Below are positions 52,379-64,000 of a stretch of DNA of 64,000 bases, in pieces; positions within the stretch are counted from its first letter, which is position 1, and each line of letters begins with the position of its first letter. The translations under genes and the position numbers were made by a program. Under the pieces are notes generated by a model. The model saw nothing but the letters and a program-made list of their open reading frames with translations, made no database searches and was not told the DNA's origin. Source of the stretch: Pholis gunnellus (lineage: Eukaryota > Chordata > Actinopteri > Perciformes > Pholidae); NCBI GenBank assembly GCA_910591455.2, contig OU342819.1, positions 14,486,262 through 14,550,261 of the forward strand, given 5' to 3'.

Positions 52379-52434
52379 ATGGATGGATGAAGAAGGATCA
52401 AGCATTTGTGCTTGAGACTTCTTCATCCATCCAT
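52379..52434. repeat. Hairpin, 24 paired of 26 positions, 4-base loop
   Basis: 52379-52395 pairs with 52418-52434 (17 pairs), then two mismatches, then TCAAGCA pairs with TGCTTGA around a TTTG loop. The 3' flank (52446 onward, GATCCTTCTTC) is again complementary to the 5' arm. Confidence 0.8.
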
Positions 52435-53166
52435 CCGTATGGGTGATCCTTCTTCTCTGTGTTGACATAAATGTGCCGCTGCCCGTATGTGTGACATCCA
52501 CTGCTAGCACAGCGGTGAATATGTCACCATGATGGATGTTGGATGTTTCCCATCCCTCTTTTTCTTGCTGATTGAGATCCACGGGGCAGAAGGGTTTCGA
52601 CCCATGGTAAGGACCTCCTTATTGTGTCACCTCATCACCTCCACTCCGTTCGCCAGTAGCTTAACGAATGATAAAATTGCACTCAGACTTCAGATTTATC
52701 TTATTGTATTATTGTAGGTTTCCTCATGTTATCAGCTGCAAAGGGCTGTCGAGATATGTGGATGTCACATTAGTCTAAGGAATATCTTTGCATACGGCGT
52801 TAACAGTGACACCGTGTTCTCGATCATTCATCCTTCATTCATAATGAAATGATACCATCCTCTGTGCGTTGGCTCATCCATCATGCTGTTCTAGCCACCC
52901 AGCTGTCCTTAAAATTAATTAGTTGGCTTGGACACATTAAGTTGCAGCTGAAAGTGGAAGCTTCCCTCTAAAGAAGTCTCTACGCTGGCATGTTTACGCT
53001 CTTCAATGTTGCCTTATCATGGTATGATTTGCTGTATTACACAGTAACAGTAACAGCATGTTTAGTACGTAGCTACAATTATTATAGTAATAACAAACCA
53101 GGTTAAGCTATCTCTTGCTAGCTTGAGACGGTGACACTGGCTTTTAAAAAAATGGACAGATGAGAG

Positions 53167-53250
53167 AACCCACGCTGCCACGGGGAGAACAAGCACACTT
53201 GGGAATCAAACCCCGGGCCCTCTTGCTGTGAGGCGACCACCGTGCAGCCC
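53167..53250 (-). repeat. tRNA-derived SINE head, minus strand
   Basis: Read on the minus strand the sequence starts GGGCTGCACGGTGGTCGCC, continues TCACAGCAAGAGGGCCC and has a B-box-like GGTTTGATTCC (53202-53212). This matches the head of the widespread teleost 'GGCGGCACGGTGG' SINE-like repeat. The part usually lying between GGTGG and CGCCTCACAG is deleted, and the copy is truncated after the box B region. Confidence 0.65.
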
Positions 53251-53382
53251 TAGTCGTACCGTCTAGGATTACCCTGGCATCACTGGGGATTCTCATTAGC
53301 ACAGATAGATGGTGTGGATTATGTTTTTAATGTGAAATAAAGGGAGGCACAGTGAGAAACAAAGATGGAAAGGGGGGATAGC

Positions 53383-53386
<4 letters not shown>

Positions 53387-53421
<35 letters not shown>
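53387..53421 (+). repeat. (GA)n microsatellite
   Basis: About 17 units. Confidence 0.95.
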
Positions 53422-53424
<3 letters not shown>

Positions 53425-53508
53425 CCTAGAGAGAGGACTGGGATTTGGGTGATACTCTTGGGACCCCATCACCCTTGCATTGAGCAGGAGCCAGTGGTCC
53501 GTCACTTA

Positions 53509-53510
<2 letters not shown>

Positions 53511-53549
<39 letters not shown>

Positions 53550-53572
53550 ACACACACACCTACACACACACA
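53511..53572 (+). repeat. (CA)n microsatellite, interrupted
   Basis: CA units with ATA and CTA interruptions. Confidence 0.95.
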
Positions 53573-55349
53573 AACAGGCAGCTCATCCCTTCCTCATGGA
53601 ATTCTATCTGTTTCCCTGGTAATTAGAGCAGAGAGAAGTGTGTGTGTTTTCTTGCGTGTGTCATTAGCAGCATGGGCGAGAGATGTTTATTTTCACACTG
53701 TGCTGGCGTACAGCACATACAGGTGTTTTAATAACCCTTAACTCCACCAACACACGGCACATGCACGCACAGTGTAAAACGCACAAATGCCACTGTTGAT
53801 GACAATGAGTAATTGCATGCAGTGCATTACAGTAGCTGTGATTTTCTTCCTGGAATGAATGAAGTAAAAACTGCGAGTGTGGATGTGTGGACTATCTGCC
53901 CAGGGTGTCGGTTGCAACAGGATTAGTATTCTGTGCTCATGAGCTATGGCTCTCTCTCTCTCCCTGAGAGCACTGAGCCCCTTTATGCTCCAGCAAAAGC
54001 CCTTACACACACACACACATACATACACACGCACACACTTATAGACATTCATAGACATGTACACTCCTTGCCATTTATATCCATTCCTGTTTTCTCAGCA
54101 TATCTGTGCAGATCAGATTGGTACACACAGTACACTGCCTGGCCTTGGCAGTATTTCAGAGGAAACGCTACAGAGGCCAACTTCCTGTTGATGCTATTAA
54201 AAATGTCATAAATCAAAATAAAGGGAAAGTTATAGTGTGTACCTACCAATAAATAGACTTCTTCATCCTGTTGCATCAAGGACTGGCAACACCTCACGAG
54301 GAAGCTTTTTTTTTTTTAGAATGTGAATACATGTGCATTTGCAGTTCAGGTATTCTTACTTAACAACATGTTTGGTACAACATATATTAGTTTTAATATA
54401 TATCTACAAATATACAATATTTCTTATTTTACCTTTACGATCTGCTCACAAAGATTTATACCTTTAATTTTTCTTAAAGACAGAATTGTAAACAAAATTG
54501 GATTCAGAGTGTGGTTCCTTCAAAAGTGATGATTAAGTTACAATTTTATAACATGTACACCGTTTGCTCAAATTTGAGACAGGATAATATTGATTCTCCG
54601 GTTAAAGTCTTGGACTATATTGTCTTCATATTCTATAGAAAGACAGAGGAGTAAATTATTATGTCACAATGTCTTTATATGTACATGTCAGCAATTCAAA
54701 ATACTTTACATAACACATCAAAAACGAGACAAAGTTCAGAAGAATACACTACACTAAAGGACATTAAAATACAATTTGAAAACATTTTAGTCTTTTCTTT
54801 AAGGTAACCGACAGCTGGAGAGAAATATTGGATGAACTATAACAAGCATACACTACTCTACACCAGAGCATAGTCTCCAAAGCCCTGTTCAGATCTCAGA
54901 GGATTTAACTGGTAGAGGGGATAGGATGAGGGCTAAAGGTTGGCTCTGAATTAGGTCCATCACTCTGTCTGCACCTAATGAAAGTTGTATGATGTGAAGA
55001 GGCGAACGCCAGTGAAGGCAGAGTAGATTTGTGAGCAGGATATTTTAGAAGGAGAGCGGAAGTTTGGACTGACCGAGCACGTAAAAGGAAATGAAGCGAG
55101 GGAGACGTGGTAGTGCCAGCACCAGTGGGCCAAATTAGCTAACCTCTAGAGAACACCCCTTGTGACTACCCGCCGTGGGAGACTGTGTTCTTTTGTGTGT
55201 GTGCGTGTGTGTCTGTGAGTGCGTGTGATGTGTGTGAAAGAATGAATGACAAAAAGCCTCAGAGCTAGAGAGCGTCTCAGTTGGCTCATGCAGCACTAGA
55301 GTGGTCGTAGAGCAATTCAATGATAATGGCGTATAGAGATGTATTACCA

Positions 55350-55353
<4 letters not shown>

Positions 55354-55384
<31 letters not shown>

Positions 55385-55395
55385 GACACACACAC
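55354..55395 (+). repeat. (CA)n microsatellite, interrupted
   Basis: CA units broken once by AAG. Confidence 0.95.
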
Positions 55396-58300
55396 TAACA
55401 CTGTCTGTATCACTCTCTGGCCCAGTGACTCCTAGTCAAGCTCCAGTGGCTTCATGTCATCGATTAACTGCAGAAAATAGACAGGCATCCCATCGTGCAC
55501 CTGTGCCCACGGCAGCAGTCATATGATACAATCCCAGTAGGCTTGGGTTTTCATGTGTGTGTGTGTGTATGCGTTTGCTGAAGTTCCGGTTGTGTGATGA
55601 CTTAAAAATATTGCAATTTCAAACTCCAAGCATGCAAATCTCTGTGACAGGTTTGCAATTTTGTGTGTATATCTGTCGCTGTGGTTTTATAAAAGCCCCC
55701 CCAAAAAATATGTTTATGCGACACTGCACACTGATTTTAAAACACAAACCCCTGCATTGTTGTTTTGCCAACATTGACATTTTGTGTTAACAAAGTGTTG
55801 ACATGCAGTTTGGGGCAATGCTTTTGATTTAGGCAACCATTTATGGGAAGTGAGTGATGGTTCACCTGTGTGCAAAGATCTTTTTGTTTCATGGCTTTTG
55901 CGCAGGCAAACAGCTGTGCACTGCAGTGTAATCCCTGCTTCAGTCTGTGACTGGAAAACAAGCCACAAACTAGGAGTCAACAGCTGAGTTGATGGACAAT
56001 TACTCAAGATACTAAAACAGGTATATCTTCCTCATCAGCATTTAGAGGAATCAAAAATGAGTGCTTTTGAAGAGACATCACCTGGATGTTTAATTTGTAG
56101 GTACCATGTCGACATTTCTTTGTGAACAAAACACAGTAATGTTTATGTTCAGTGGTTCTTATCTGAATGTTCTGTGTGTAACAAAACTGGTGAATGCATA
56201 TTATACCTGCATGTCTGCAGTTTGTGAATGCCTGTACAGCAATGTGCAGTGAAAATACTTCAAATTGTGTATTGTCATGATCAAGGACATTTTTAGCAGC
56301 TTCTCAGCGTAAACCTATTGTGGAAACGGTTTGATGACGTTTATTTGGTGTGTTAAATTGCAGAAATTATTGCTGTAATTGCGAGTCTTTCTTCATGCTG
56401 TTTTGGACGCTTGAAGCACCGTTACCATGACAGCATGAATAGACACGCATCAAGGGGTCAAGGGGCCAAGGGGCTGTTGGCTTGACTTATTTAAACAGAA
56501 TAGACTCTTTTCTCATTAGCCGTAGAAGTGTATTCCTTTCTGTGTCTTTTCTGTTGTGTTGTGTGTTCAACATTACGAAAGGGCTGGAAAACAGTAGTAA
56601 ACACTTGTCCACCCAGGGCTCATGTTTTCATCACTGCTGATCGGAGTTGGAGCCGATAAATACCTGTGACTACTGCAGAGTTATATGTCCTAGGAATAAA
56701 ATGTTGATTGTAACCTTTCCAACTGACGACAAAAGCCAGATGTTGATGGGTGTTAGTGTTTTTTTTTCTCCCAATGCGACAAGGTGTTTAGTTTACCTTT
56801 TTAATTTACCATTATATCTATTGATCAATCTGTTACGTCAGGTTGCTAACACAGTCACTGTTCAGTAAATAACTCCTCATGTAAATGTTTTTTTGCTGGT
56901 TTAAAGAGCTGTTCATTTTAAAGATATTAAAGAACTGTACTGTGATGGTCTAAATGATGTAGAAAACATATGTGTGATAGAGAGAATCTAGAGATAAAGA
57001 TAGCAATAAGATATATTTTCGAAATCATTTCCAAACAATTTGAATAGCATGCAAGCTACGCTTCAGATGCAACTGTGCGTGGAAAGTGCGGCATTGTGAC
57101 CCATGTGGCCAACATCTAGCCACCTGAGCCCACAGTGGTTTCTCTGCAGTGCTCCTGTGTGAGCGTGTACATCATAAAGCATGCACACATCTCTGACGTT
57201 ATGTGCGCATGCAGGCGTGCGAACAAGATGATCTAACTTACCGAGCCATCGAGAAGATTTACAGCGGCAGTATAATTACCTCTTGGTACAGTACAGTGAT
57301 CTAGTTTATGTGGGACCTGTCACCTCGGAGCCAGTAGCCGTTGACAACCAGTGGTTATCTAATGCCATTCTGAAGGCAGGCTTCCATTCATTTCCAGAAG
57401 TGAGCTGATGGTATTGTCACCAGGAGAGGTATTCTGAGATAGACAGAAGGGAGTTATTGATACCTACCAGCGGAGGGATATGACAGATAGCCTGCCATTA
57501 TGTAAATGCATTTTTTTTACATCATATTATCAAGATTAATTTCTATGCTGTTGCTGCAATGCGTTTCTTTGCAGTTCAATGTATAGGCCGTTATGATGTT
57601 AATGTAGTCCTGAGCTCTTCCTGTGTTAAAATACAAGGTTAATGCATGATATAGCCATGCTTACTTTCTGTCTGTCACCCACACCTCCTCTTTTCCTGTA
57701 AGATGTCCTTCACGATAAGTGTCACAGGGACACTCTTCCCCCTGAAATGTCTCCTCTGGGCAACTCATTTGTGTTCATGTGGCTTGACGCGAGGAGAATC
57801 TGTTTGCGAGACACCACCTTACATGATAGACAAAGCTATTTATCCTGATACAGGAAGGAAAGGTTCCCTGACACACACACAAACACATACACACATTCAG
57901 AGATTTGTTCACTCATGCAAGCCACCACCATAAGATATTGTTTTTTTTTTTCTGTTTCACATATTGTAGAGATATGTGTATTAGTATTTCACCCCCAGCC
58001 ATGAAGAATGAAGATATTTTGTTCTGAGTCGGTCACTGTTGCGGTCACATATTTATTGTAAAAGCAGCTGTGCTTCATACAAACACCCACACACAGGCCA
58101 CAGCAGAGCATGATCGGGTGTGTCTGTTTGTGCATATTCCTCCTGTGTGTATGTGTGTGGATGTTTGTGCTCGCAGTATGTACCTGTGTGTTTGTGATTT
58201 TATTGTGAAGAGTGCATCATCCTTTGTGTAAAGTGACCAATAATTGTGGTCCTCCTCCTGAGGCTGGGTCTCACTTGGGTAGTGATGACACCCAATGAAA

Positions 58301-61124
58301 TACTAGATAATCATACATAAACAGAAACACACACACTCACACACTGGCATGCACAGACTTGAATACTCACACAATTAAGCAAAAACATAAACGCTTGCAA
58401 CCGAGAGTGAGACGTAATGGTTACTGCGAGGGAATCTGGCATCACAGTGCAAGAAGAACACAAGAGCCTGGCATATCTAAAATATCCCCCCGTGAAACAT
58501 CATAGGCAAACAGATGTGTAACAATGACGTCTGAGTGACAGTCGCTCATGCCCTTGCTCAGTCAAAGTTACTTAAAAAAAAAATTGGGACTGGCTTCTTT
58601 CTCTCTCCCTCTGCCTCCCACTCTCTTTTTGTCAGTGTGCATTAGCATCACCAGCCGGTGTGTGGCAATTAAATATATCCCTGGGCAATGAGGCCCTATT
58701 TAGAAATCATTACAAGACAAGGAAATCGTGCCCCTCGAGTTAAGCAAAAACACATTGGAAACTATGTGAGAGTGTAAGAAAGATAGACAGTTTCACTGCA
58801 GTACATGGAGGTCCCCTCTTTGATAGGGAGACGTGGCTCAAGGATGAAAGTCCTTACTTGGCAAGTTCATAAGAAAAAACAAAAAGCACATTTGCAGGAA
58901 TATCATGGAAAAAGTATATATTCTATTTTCTTTATTTTTTTTTCAAAATGATAAAAAACAGAGGTCCTCACATGGTTGGTGTAGTCTGATAGTCCACTGT
59001 TGGGAATATAGAAACGTATGTGTGTCTGTTGGTGGATGCGTGTGTGTGTTTTCTACCTTCACCATCCGTCACTCTGTTCCACTCATCCATGGCTCTTTGC
59101 TTTCAAGATAACTCTCCCCCTCAGACAGTCTCCAGTAGTGCTTTGAAAGCTCCCATCCCTCCTTTCATCACTGCCTCCCTCCCTGCATGCTGACTAGAGA
59201 TGATATCATCTGCATGGGAGTCTAATGGACCGGTGGGGAGGCACCATGGTCAACTACAAGTGTTTGCGGAGAGGGAGATTGATTGGCTTAAGAAGTGCTT
59301 AAACGTGTTTTCCTCACTGATGTTCTTGATCGAAAGTGTGTGTGTGGCATTGTTTTTGTTTCTGCAAGGTTTAGGATAAGTGGTATTAGTGATCTCTCGC
59401 AGGCTTATTGTCTACTGTTTTTTTTTATGGATCACTTGTTAGTGAATACAAATAAATACATTTTAAAAAGTCCTTTTTGGACTTCAGATAAACATATTAT
59501 GCTTAATTTTGAAAAATTATCCTATTACACTTTTTTTCGACCATGTTTTATGTTTTATGGTCTTTTTTTAATCATACAGTAATCTGCATATCTAATGTGA
59601 TGATTGGAGGATTGAATTTATTCTTCAACAATTGTTTTGCCTCATGTTTCAGTGAGCAGATGTGCAAGCTATCATGCAAATAGAGATAACTTTCATCTAA
59701 TAAAGAGAAAGGAGGGTACAAACAATCCATATATTTAGCTCCTACCCTGTCCAGGCACTGACTAGGAATATTATTAAAGTTTATGATTCATGCGAGCCCA
59801 TAAATATATAAATAACGGGTCAAATATCAGCTTGCCTTTTTGTTCTGTAGGGGACATGAAGCAAGGTATGCTTCCTTGGTCTTGCAGGAAATAAACGCGC
59901 TTTGGATTCATCGAGACATTGGCTGTTATAAGCCTACTGTCACACTACAGCAGTTACCCATGGCGGATTTAAGACCCAGGGAAGAAGAAACACTCTTAGT
60001 CTCCATCTCAGTCTCATTCCCTTTTCTTTCGCACCATGCTGCAAGTACTTTTATGCCATGCAGCCAATTCTCCCTCGAGTGGAGCTGGATAGATATTTTG
60101 GAATCCTAATTTTTGTGAAAGTTCTTCAACGGGATCATCTACATCTGTGCCAGCCCCTCTAATCTGCACCTCTAATTTCTGTTGATGGCAGCACACTTGG
60201 CACAGAGCCACAGCACCTCTCTGCCCTCTCTGTCTCTCGTGCACAGCTGCCTTGAAATTGCATTTTGTTTATATGATGGTAAAATATTCATAGAGAAAAA
60301 TAGCTGGGGAAGCTGTCCATATAATCCACCATAAACTGATATTGAAATCCATCACACACACACACACGTGCACACACAAACACAACCACGTACCCGTGGA
60401 ATGAGAGCTGACGTCCTCAAGGGCACAATGGAATGAATGACGGCGGCAGCTGCACGTGTCCATCCTTAGTGCCAAAACATCTTGCTCATACGCCAACCGA
60501 TATGCACGCACAGATGCCCATACGCACAACGCCCATGTGCACACAAACACACAGCTCCCAGACGGATGCTGCGGTTTGGGCGTCGGTATCGATCGACTCT
60601 CGTCAGCATGTCCTCAATAACTAGCACTGTCCCCGAAAGCGCTGCAGCATGCCTGTCAGGAGATTGACACAGAAAAAAATGGGGAGAGAGACAGGGAGGA
60701 AATGTGTACCTGTGTAGACAGAATAACAGGCCAAAAAACGTTGATACGTGGCGAATGTCTTCACCCACACTGCATTGCCACGAGGCAGAGCATCCTAATT
60801 TGTTCTAGAGTTTTACTGCTTTTTTTTTTGGTTTTTCCTCCTCTGCAAAGCCCGCTTGAAGATTATAAGCAAGGGCACAGAGGCTGGAACCGAAGCGCAT
60901 GCCTGATGATAATGATGAAGTATCTAGCCACCCGGCTAACGAGAGCCCAGATCTGCCCTGAGTCTGCCTGCTATGCAAATTTTCCTCGGACCAGCAATGA
61001 ATCAAAGGCGTAGCAAACCAATGTTTCTCTTCGCAGCACTTTAGCAAAGCCATCATTCACAAAGGACACGGCAAAGGCACGCATACATACACACAGGAAG
61101 AGGGTACACTAACCTCAGCGCCTG

Positions 61125-61168
61125 TGCAACAGCCGTGCAACAGCCGAGCAACATGAACCATGAACCAT
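61125..61168 (+). repeat. Two small tandem duplications
   Basis: TGCAACAGCCG occurs twice in tandem with a partial third unit (61125-61152), followed by ATGAACC repeated twice. This looks like replication slippage. Confidence 0.6.
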
Positions 61169-62716
61169 TTTTATTCTCGTGAAAAATGCTAAAAACACAA
61201 GTTTACTTTATTATTTATTTGAGCTGATTGAATCCATGCACACGGGTTTGTTCGCATGTTTGACACTTCAGAGCACGATGGCCTCTAACTTTGAGTTGAC
61301 AATAACAAGGCTCCGGGGACAAATTCCTCTAAGATGTTGATGTTCTTGGCAGAGAAACACAGCGACATAAGACAGATCTTTTCTCTCTCTTGCCGTGTCT
61401 GACCTCACAGCACGCCTTTTGTCCCCGCAGCATAGATTGTTGATGCTCAACAAATAAGTATTATCTTCGTTACCAAGATTGATAGATGAGTGCAAGCAGA
61501 GATGAACCCAAACACACAGGCATTTTCAAGTCATTGTACGTCCCCCATTCTCTCTTTTTCTTCCTCTGCCTCCGTCTTTCTGTCTTCTCATTATCTTGTT
61601 GCTCTGTCAGGCCGGTAGGTTTGCCTCTGGGGTGTTGAACAGGCAGAAGTAACAGTATGACAGTAATTTGCTGGAATGGAAGGTTAGACGGGCTCACTTT
61701 GCCTTTTAAAAGGCGTCATGAGGGCCAAACGGCAGACCTTTGACATCACAATTAATCTTGACATGTAGGGAAGTTTTCACTTTTTTGAATCTGGATTGAT
61801 GTCATAATTGGATGTTTAAACATGGATATTACATATTATTGTTACAAAAATATTATTACTTATGCTTCCAAACAAATAGTATCACACATTATGCATGATT
61901 AAGCAAAGGCACACATTTCATCTATAAATGTATAAATTTGTAGACAACAAGCAGCTACACACATGTACTCACATGTCATATAAGCGCACACACAAACAGA
62001 CAGTGACAGGCTTTTAAGCCTTTGTCAGATTAATAGCCACTTTCTCTTGGTAGTCGATAAATGCTTCGGGGGGTTCCCTAAATGCTGCAGGATAGCTCCA
62101 TGTGTGTGTGTGTGTGTGTGTCTTTGTGTGTTAGAAAGGGCATCTAACAGGTCTCATGGGTCAACCTGTCACCACCAAGATGGCAAAGCAGTTGGTTGGC
62201 CAGCGGGAAATCAATGTAAGGTGATGAGGCTGCTGTGTTTTGTGTGTGTGCATGTGTGTGTGCTTGTCTTTACCTCTGCTCTTGTGTGTCTTTCTGCATA
62301 ACCTTCATTTAGATTTAGAAGAAATAACCTACAGGAAAAACTTGGTGCTGAGGGTGTCAACAATGAATCAATGTTGTTGAACATTTTTAGTTCAAATGGA
62401 CAATGTTAAAGAGTAAAAACCATCACTAAATAAGAGCCTCTTGCTTTCTACTTCACTGCTTACAGTAGTACATACTGTAGATGCTCATTAGTAAAGAAAA
62501 CTTGAATTGAGATGCCAAAATGTGGGAAGCAAGCGTGGGATATAGGACTTTCTGCCACTCACACCCAAAGGACGCAGGTCCATTCCTACTGTGGGTGGTG
62601 GGAGCTCTGGGGCTGAGGGGTCGGGCTGTAGATTTTAAAGCCTGGGGCTTGGTCCTGATGCAATGTGGGCTGGAGAACAAAAGACTCAGAAACCCGGGAG
62701 TTGCTCTGCATCAACA

Positions 62717-62748
62717 CCCCCCCCCCCCCCCACCACCCCCCCCCCCCC
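62717..62748 (+). repeat. Poly-C tract, interrupted
   Basis: Two runs of about 14 and 13 C separated by ACCA; (CA)n follows at 62851-62870. Confidence 0.9.
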
Positions 62749-63598
62749 GTTCCCGAGGATGGTTGGAGCTCTAGCTCGCTTCTCTGTTAGTGAACCCTGG
62801 CTGTTTAAACAAGCCCCAGCGGAACTCATTACCCTTTCCCTGGGCACACTCACACACACACACACACACATGCAGGCGCACACACTCGGGAATGTGCAGC
62901 ATCAGTTGTAGAGGAAGAGAAGCTCTTACCCGCACACAGCTGTTGGCTTTGATGAAGCATAACAGAGCTGGACGCCATGGTGCTTTGCTCGGACAGCTGT
63001 CCCGTCCCTTATCAACCACTTGGCTTAAGGGGTCGTTACCATGGTAATGGTGCTTGGACTGCCGAAGGGTTGACACACCAACGCTCCAGAAAACGAAGCT
63101 TTTGAAGTTGATCCCGTCACATTCCCATTGAAGTGCCCTTAGTCAGCCATGTTAATTGCACATGATGATTTCAAGACGGTCCTTTTGTGTGTTTGTTCTA
63201 TGCCAGCATCATTACAGTACTTTCACTATTTCAAGTACATAAGTACAGCTATTTGAGCTCTGTACATCCTCCGCCCGCCATTCAGTCACTAGGTGAGCTC
63301 AGTTAAGCGTACACTCCACCGTCTCTTTCTTTCTCTGTTCTCCCATGTGCATCTTTCTGTCAATAGTCTTCATCATGTTTTCTGTGGAATCAATTGGTCC
63401 TCAAATAAGACATGTACACTCACAGCCACATATTTATAGACATCTCTCCTGTGGGGGAGAGGGAAGGCATCATCTCCAAGCTCATGTTTTTTTGTTCCCA
63501 CTTGTATTTGTGTTTTCATTGGATCTCCTGCTCCAGCAGATACCATCTATGGAGTTTGAGATAGACCCGGTGTGATATTGCCTATGACGGCTTGTGTT

Positions 63599-63602
<4 letters not shown>

Positions 63603-63636
<34 letters not shown>
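63603..63636 (+). repeat. (TG)n microsatellite
   Basis: About 17 pure units. Confidence 0.95.
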
Positions 63637-63638
<2 letters not shown>

Positions 63639-64000
63639 TGTTGGTGTGTGTGACACCGAGCATTACGTGGAACATTCATGTGAAGTTGCGATCGCTGTTG
63701 CAATGATATAAGGCAACAGTGGTCCTTGAATGTTTGTGGATGTGGCAACATAACAGGTTTTCTAAAGAAACAAGTGATTGAAATGCTTCTCTCTATGCCC
63801 CCTAAACACAAGCTTGATAAAATGTTACATCACATTCTCTATTTGCTTTTACCGATAACTTGAAACGGCTTAGGTTCAAGGAGGGCAACAACAAATGTCA
63901 TTGTCAGTTTCAAGATGTCTGCGACTTTAAGATGTTTTGTTTCTCCATAACTTCAACATCCCTAGAGGGATTCTGTAGCTGTCTGAACAGAATGCTTTTT

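Larger units (their letters stand above)
48372..64000 (+). other. adgrb2: adgrb2 intron, at least 15.6 kb, running off the window
   Basis: After the donor at 48372 I found no sequence encoding thrombospondin type 1 repeats (no W-x-x-W-x-x-C pattern) or the short linker exon expected next in ADGRB2. The rest of the window is therefore most simply one long intron. It contains SINE remnants at 50443 and 53167, a strong hairpin at 52379-52434, several microsatellites and a poly-C pair near 62717-62748. A candidate 15-nt microexon at 59851-59865 is discussed as a finding. A nested gene cannot be excluded, but none was recognised. Confidence 0.65.

Noticed and set aside
57703..57933. Open frame just after a TTTTCCTGTAAG that looks like an acceptor
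   Set aside because: The protein does not resemble any ADGRB2 segment and runs into CA-repeat-encoded Thr-His; no donor in a sensible place.
1..64000. Bacterial-type systems, CRISPR arrays, viral genes, rRNA and tRNA genes
   Set aside because: None seen on either strand; the sequence has the character of vertebrate intronic and flanking DNA.

Overview
The window looks like nuclear DNA of a ray-finned (probably percomorph) teleost. It is AT-leaning, almost entirely non-coding, full of long (CA)n/(TG)n microsatellites, and carries degraded interspersed elements of types I know from fish genomes. No operons, phage, CRISPR array, rRNA or tRNA genes are present. I did not find an undescribed system.

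One genuine coding feature is visible: a large first coding exon on the + strand at 47468-48371. It has a short 5' UTR, an ATG at 47483, a signal peptide and the cysteine-rich amino-terminal ectodomain of an adhesion GPCR of the BAI family, best matching ADGRB2 (BAI2). It ends at a phase-1 splice donor. The thrombospondin repeats, GAIN domain, seven-helix region and tail that must follow are not in the window, so at least 15.6 kb of intron lies downstream. The 47 kb upstream is intron and/or flanking DNA. No 5' UTR exon or promoter can be fixed there from sequence alone.

Region by region: 1-13100 is non-coding with microsatellites and a short degenerate tandem array. 13105-13712 and 31360-31842 are two diverged copies of the same teleost interspersed repeat. 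20150-21320 and 29290-29690 are strand-asymmetric purine/pyrimidine tracts. 26880-27246 is a repeat abutting a (TG)n and an inverted (CA)n. 41417-41850 and 47186-47411 are diverged direct copies of another element, the second ending close to the predicted branch point of the coding exon. 43288-43411 is an ordered long imperfect palindrome. 44817-45000, 50443-50552 and 53167-53250 are tRNA-derived SINE remnants.

The observations most worth checking are the 124-nt foldback at 43288-43411, a group of near-perfect short-loop hairpins (22799, 33810, 37182, 43661, 52379), the element-derived sequence next to the splice site, a two-codon uORF ending one base before the start codon, and a speculative in-frame 15-nt microexon at 59851. 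The many short open frames elsewhere look like chance or microsatellite-driven reading frames.
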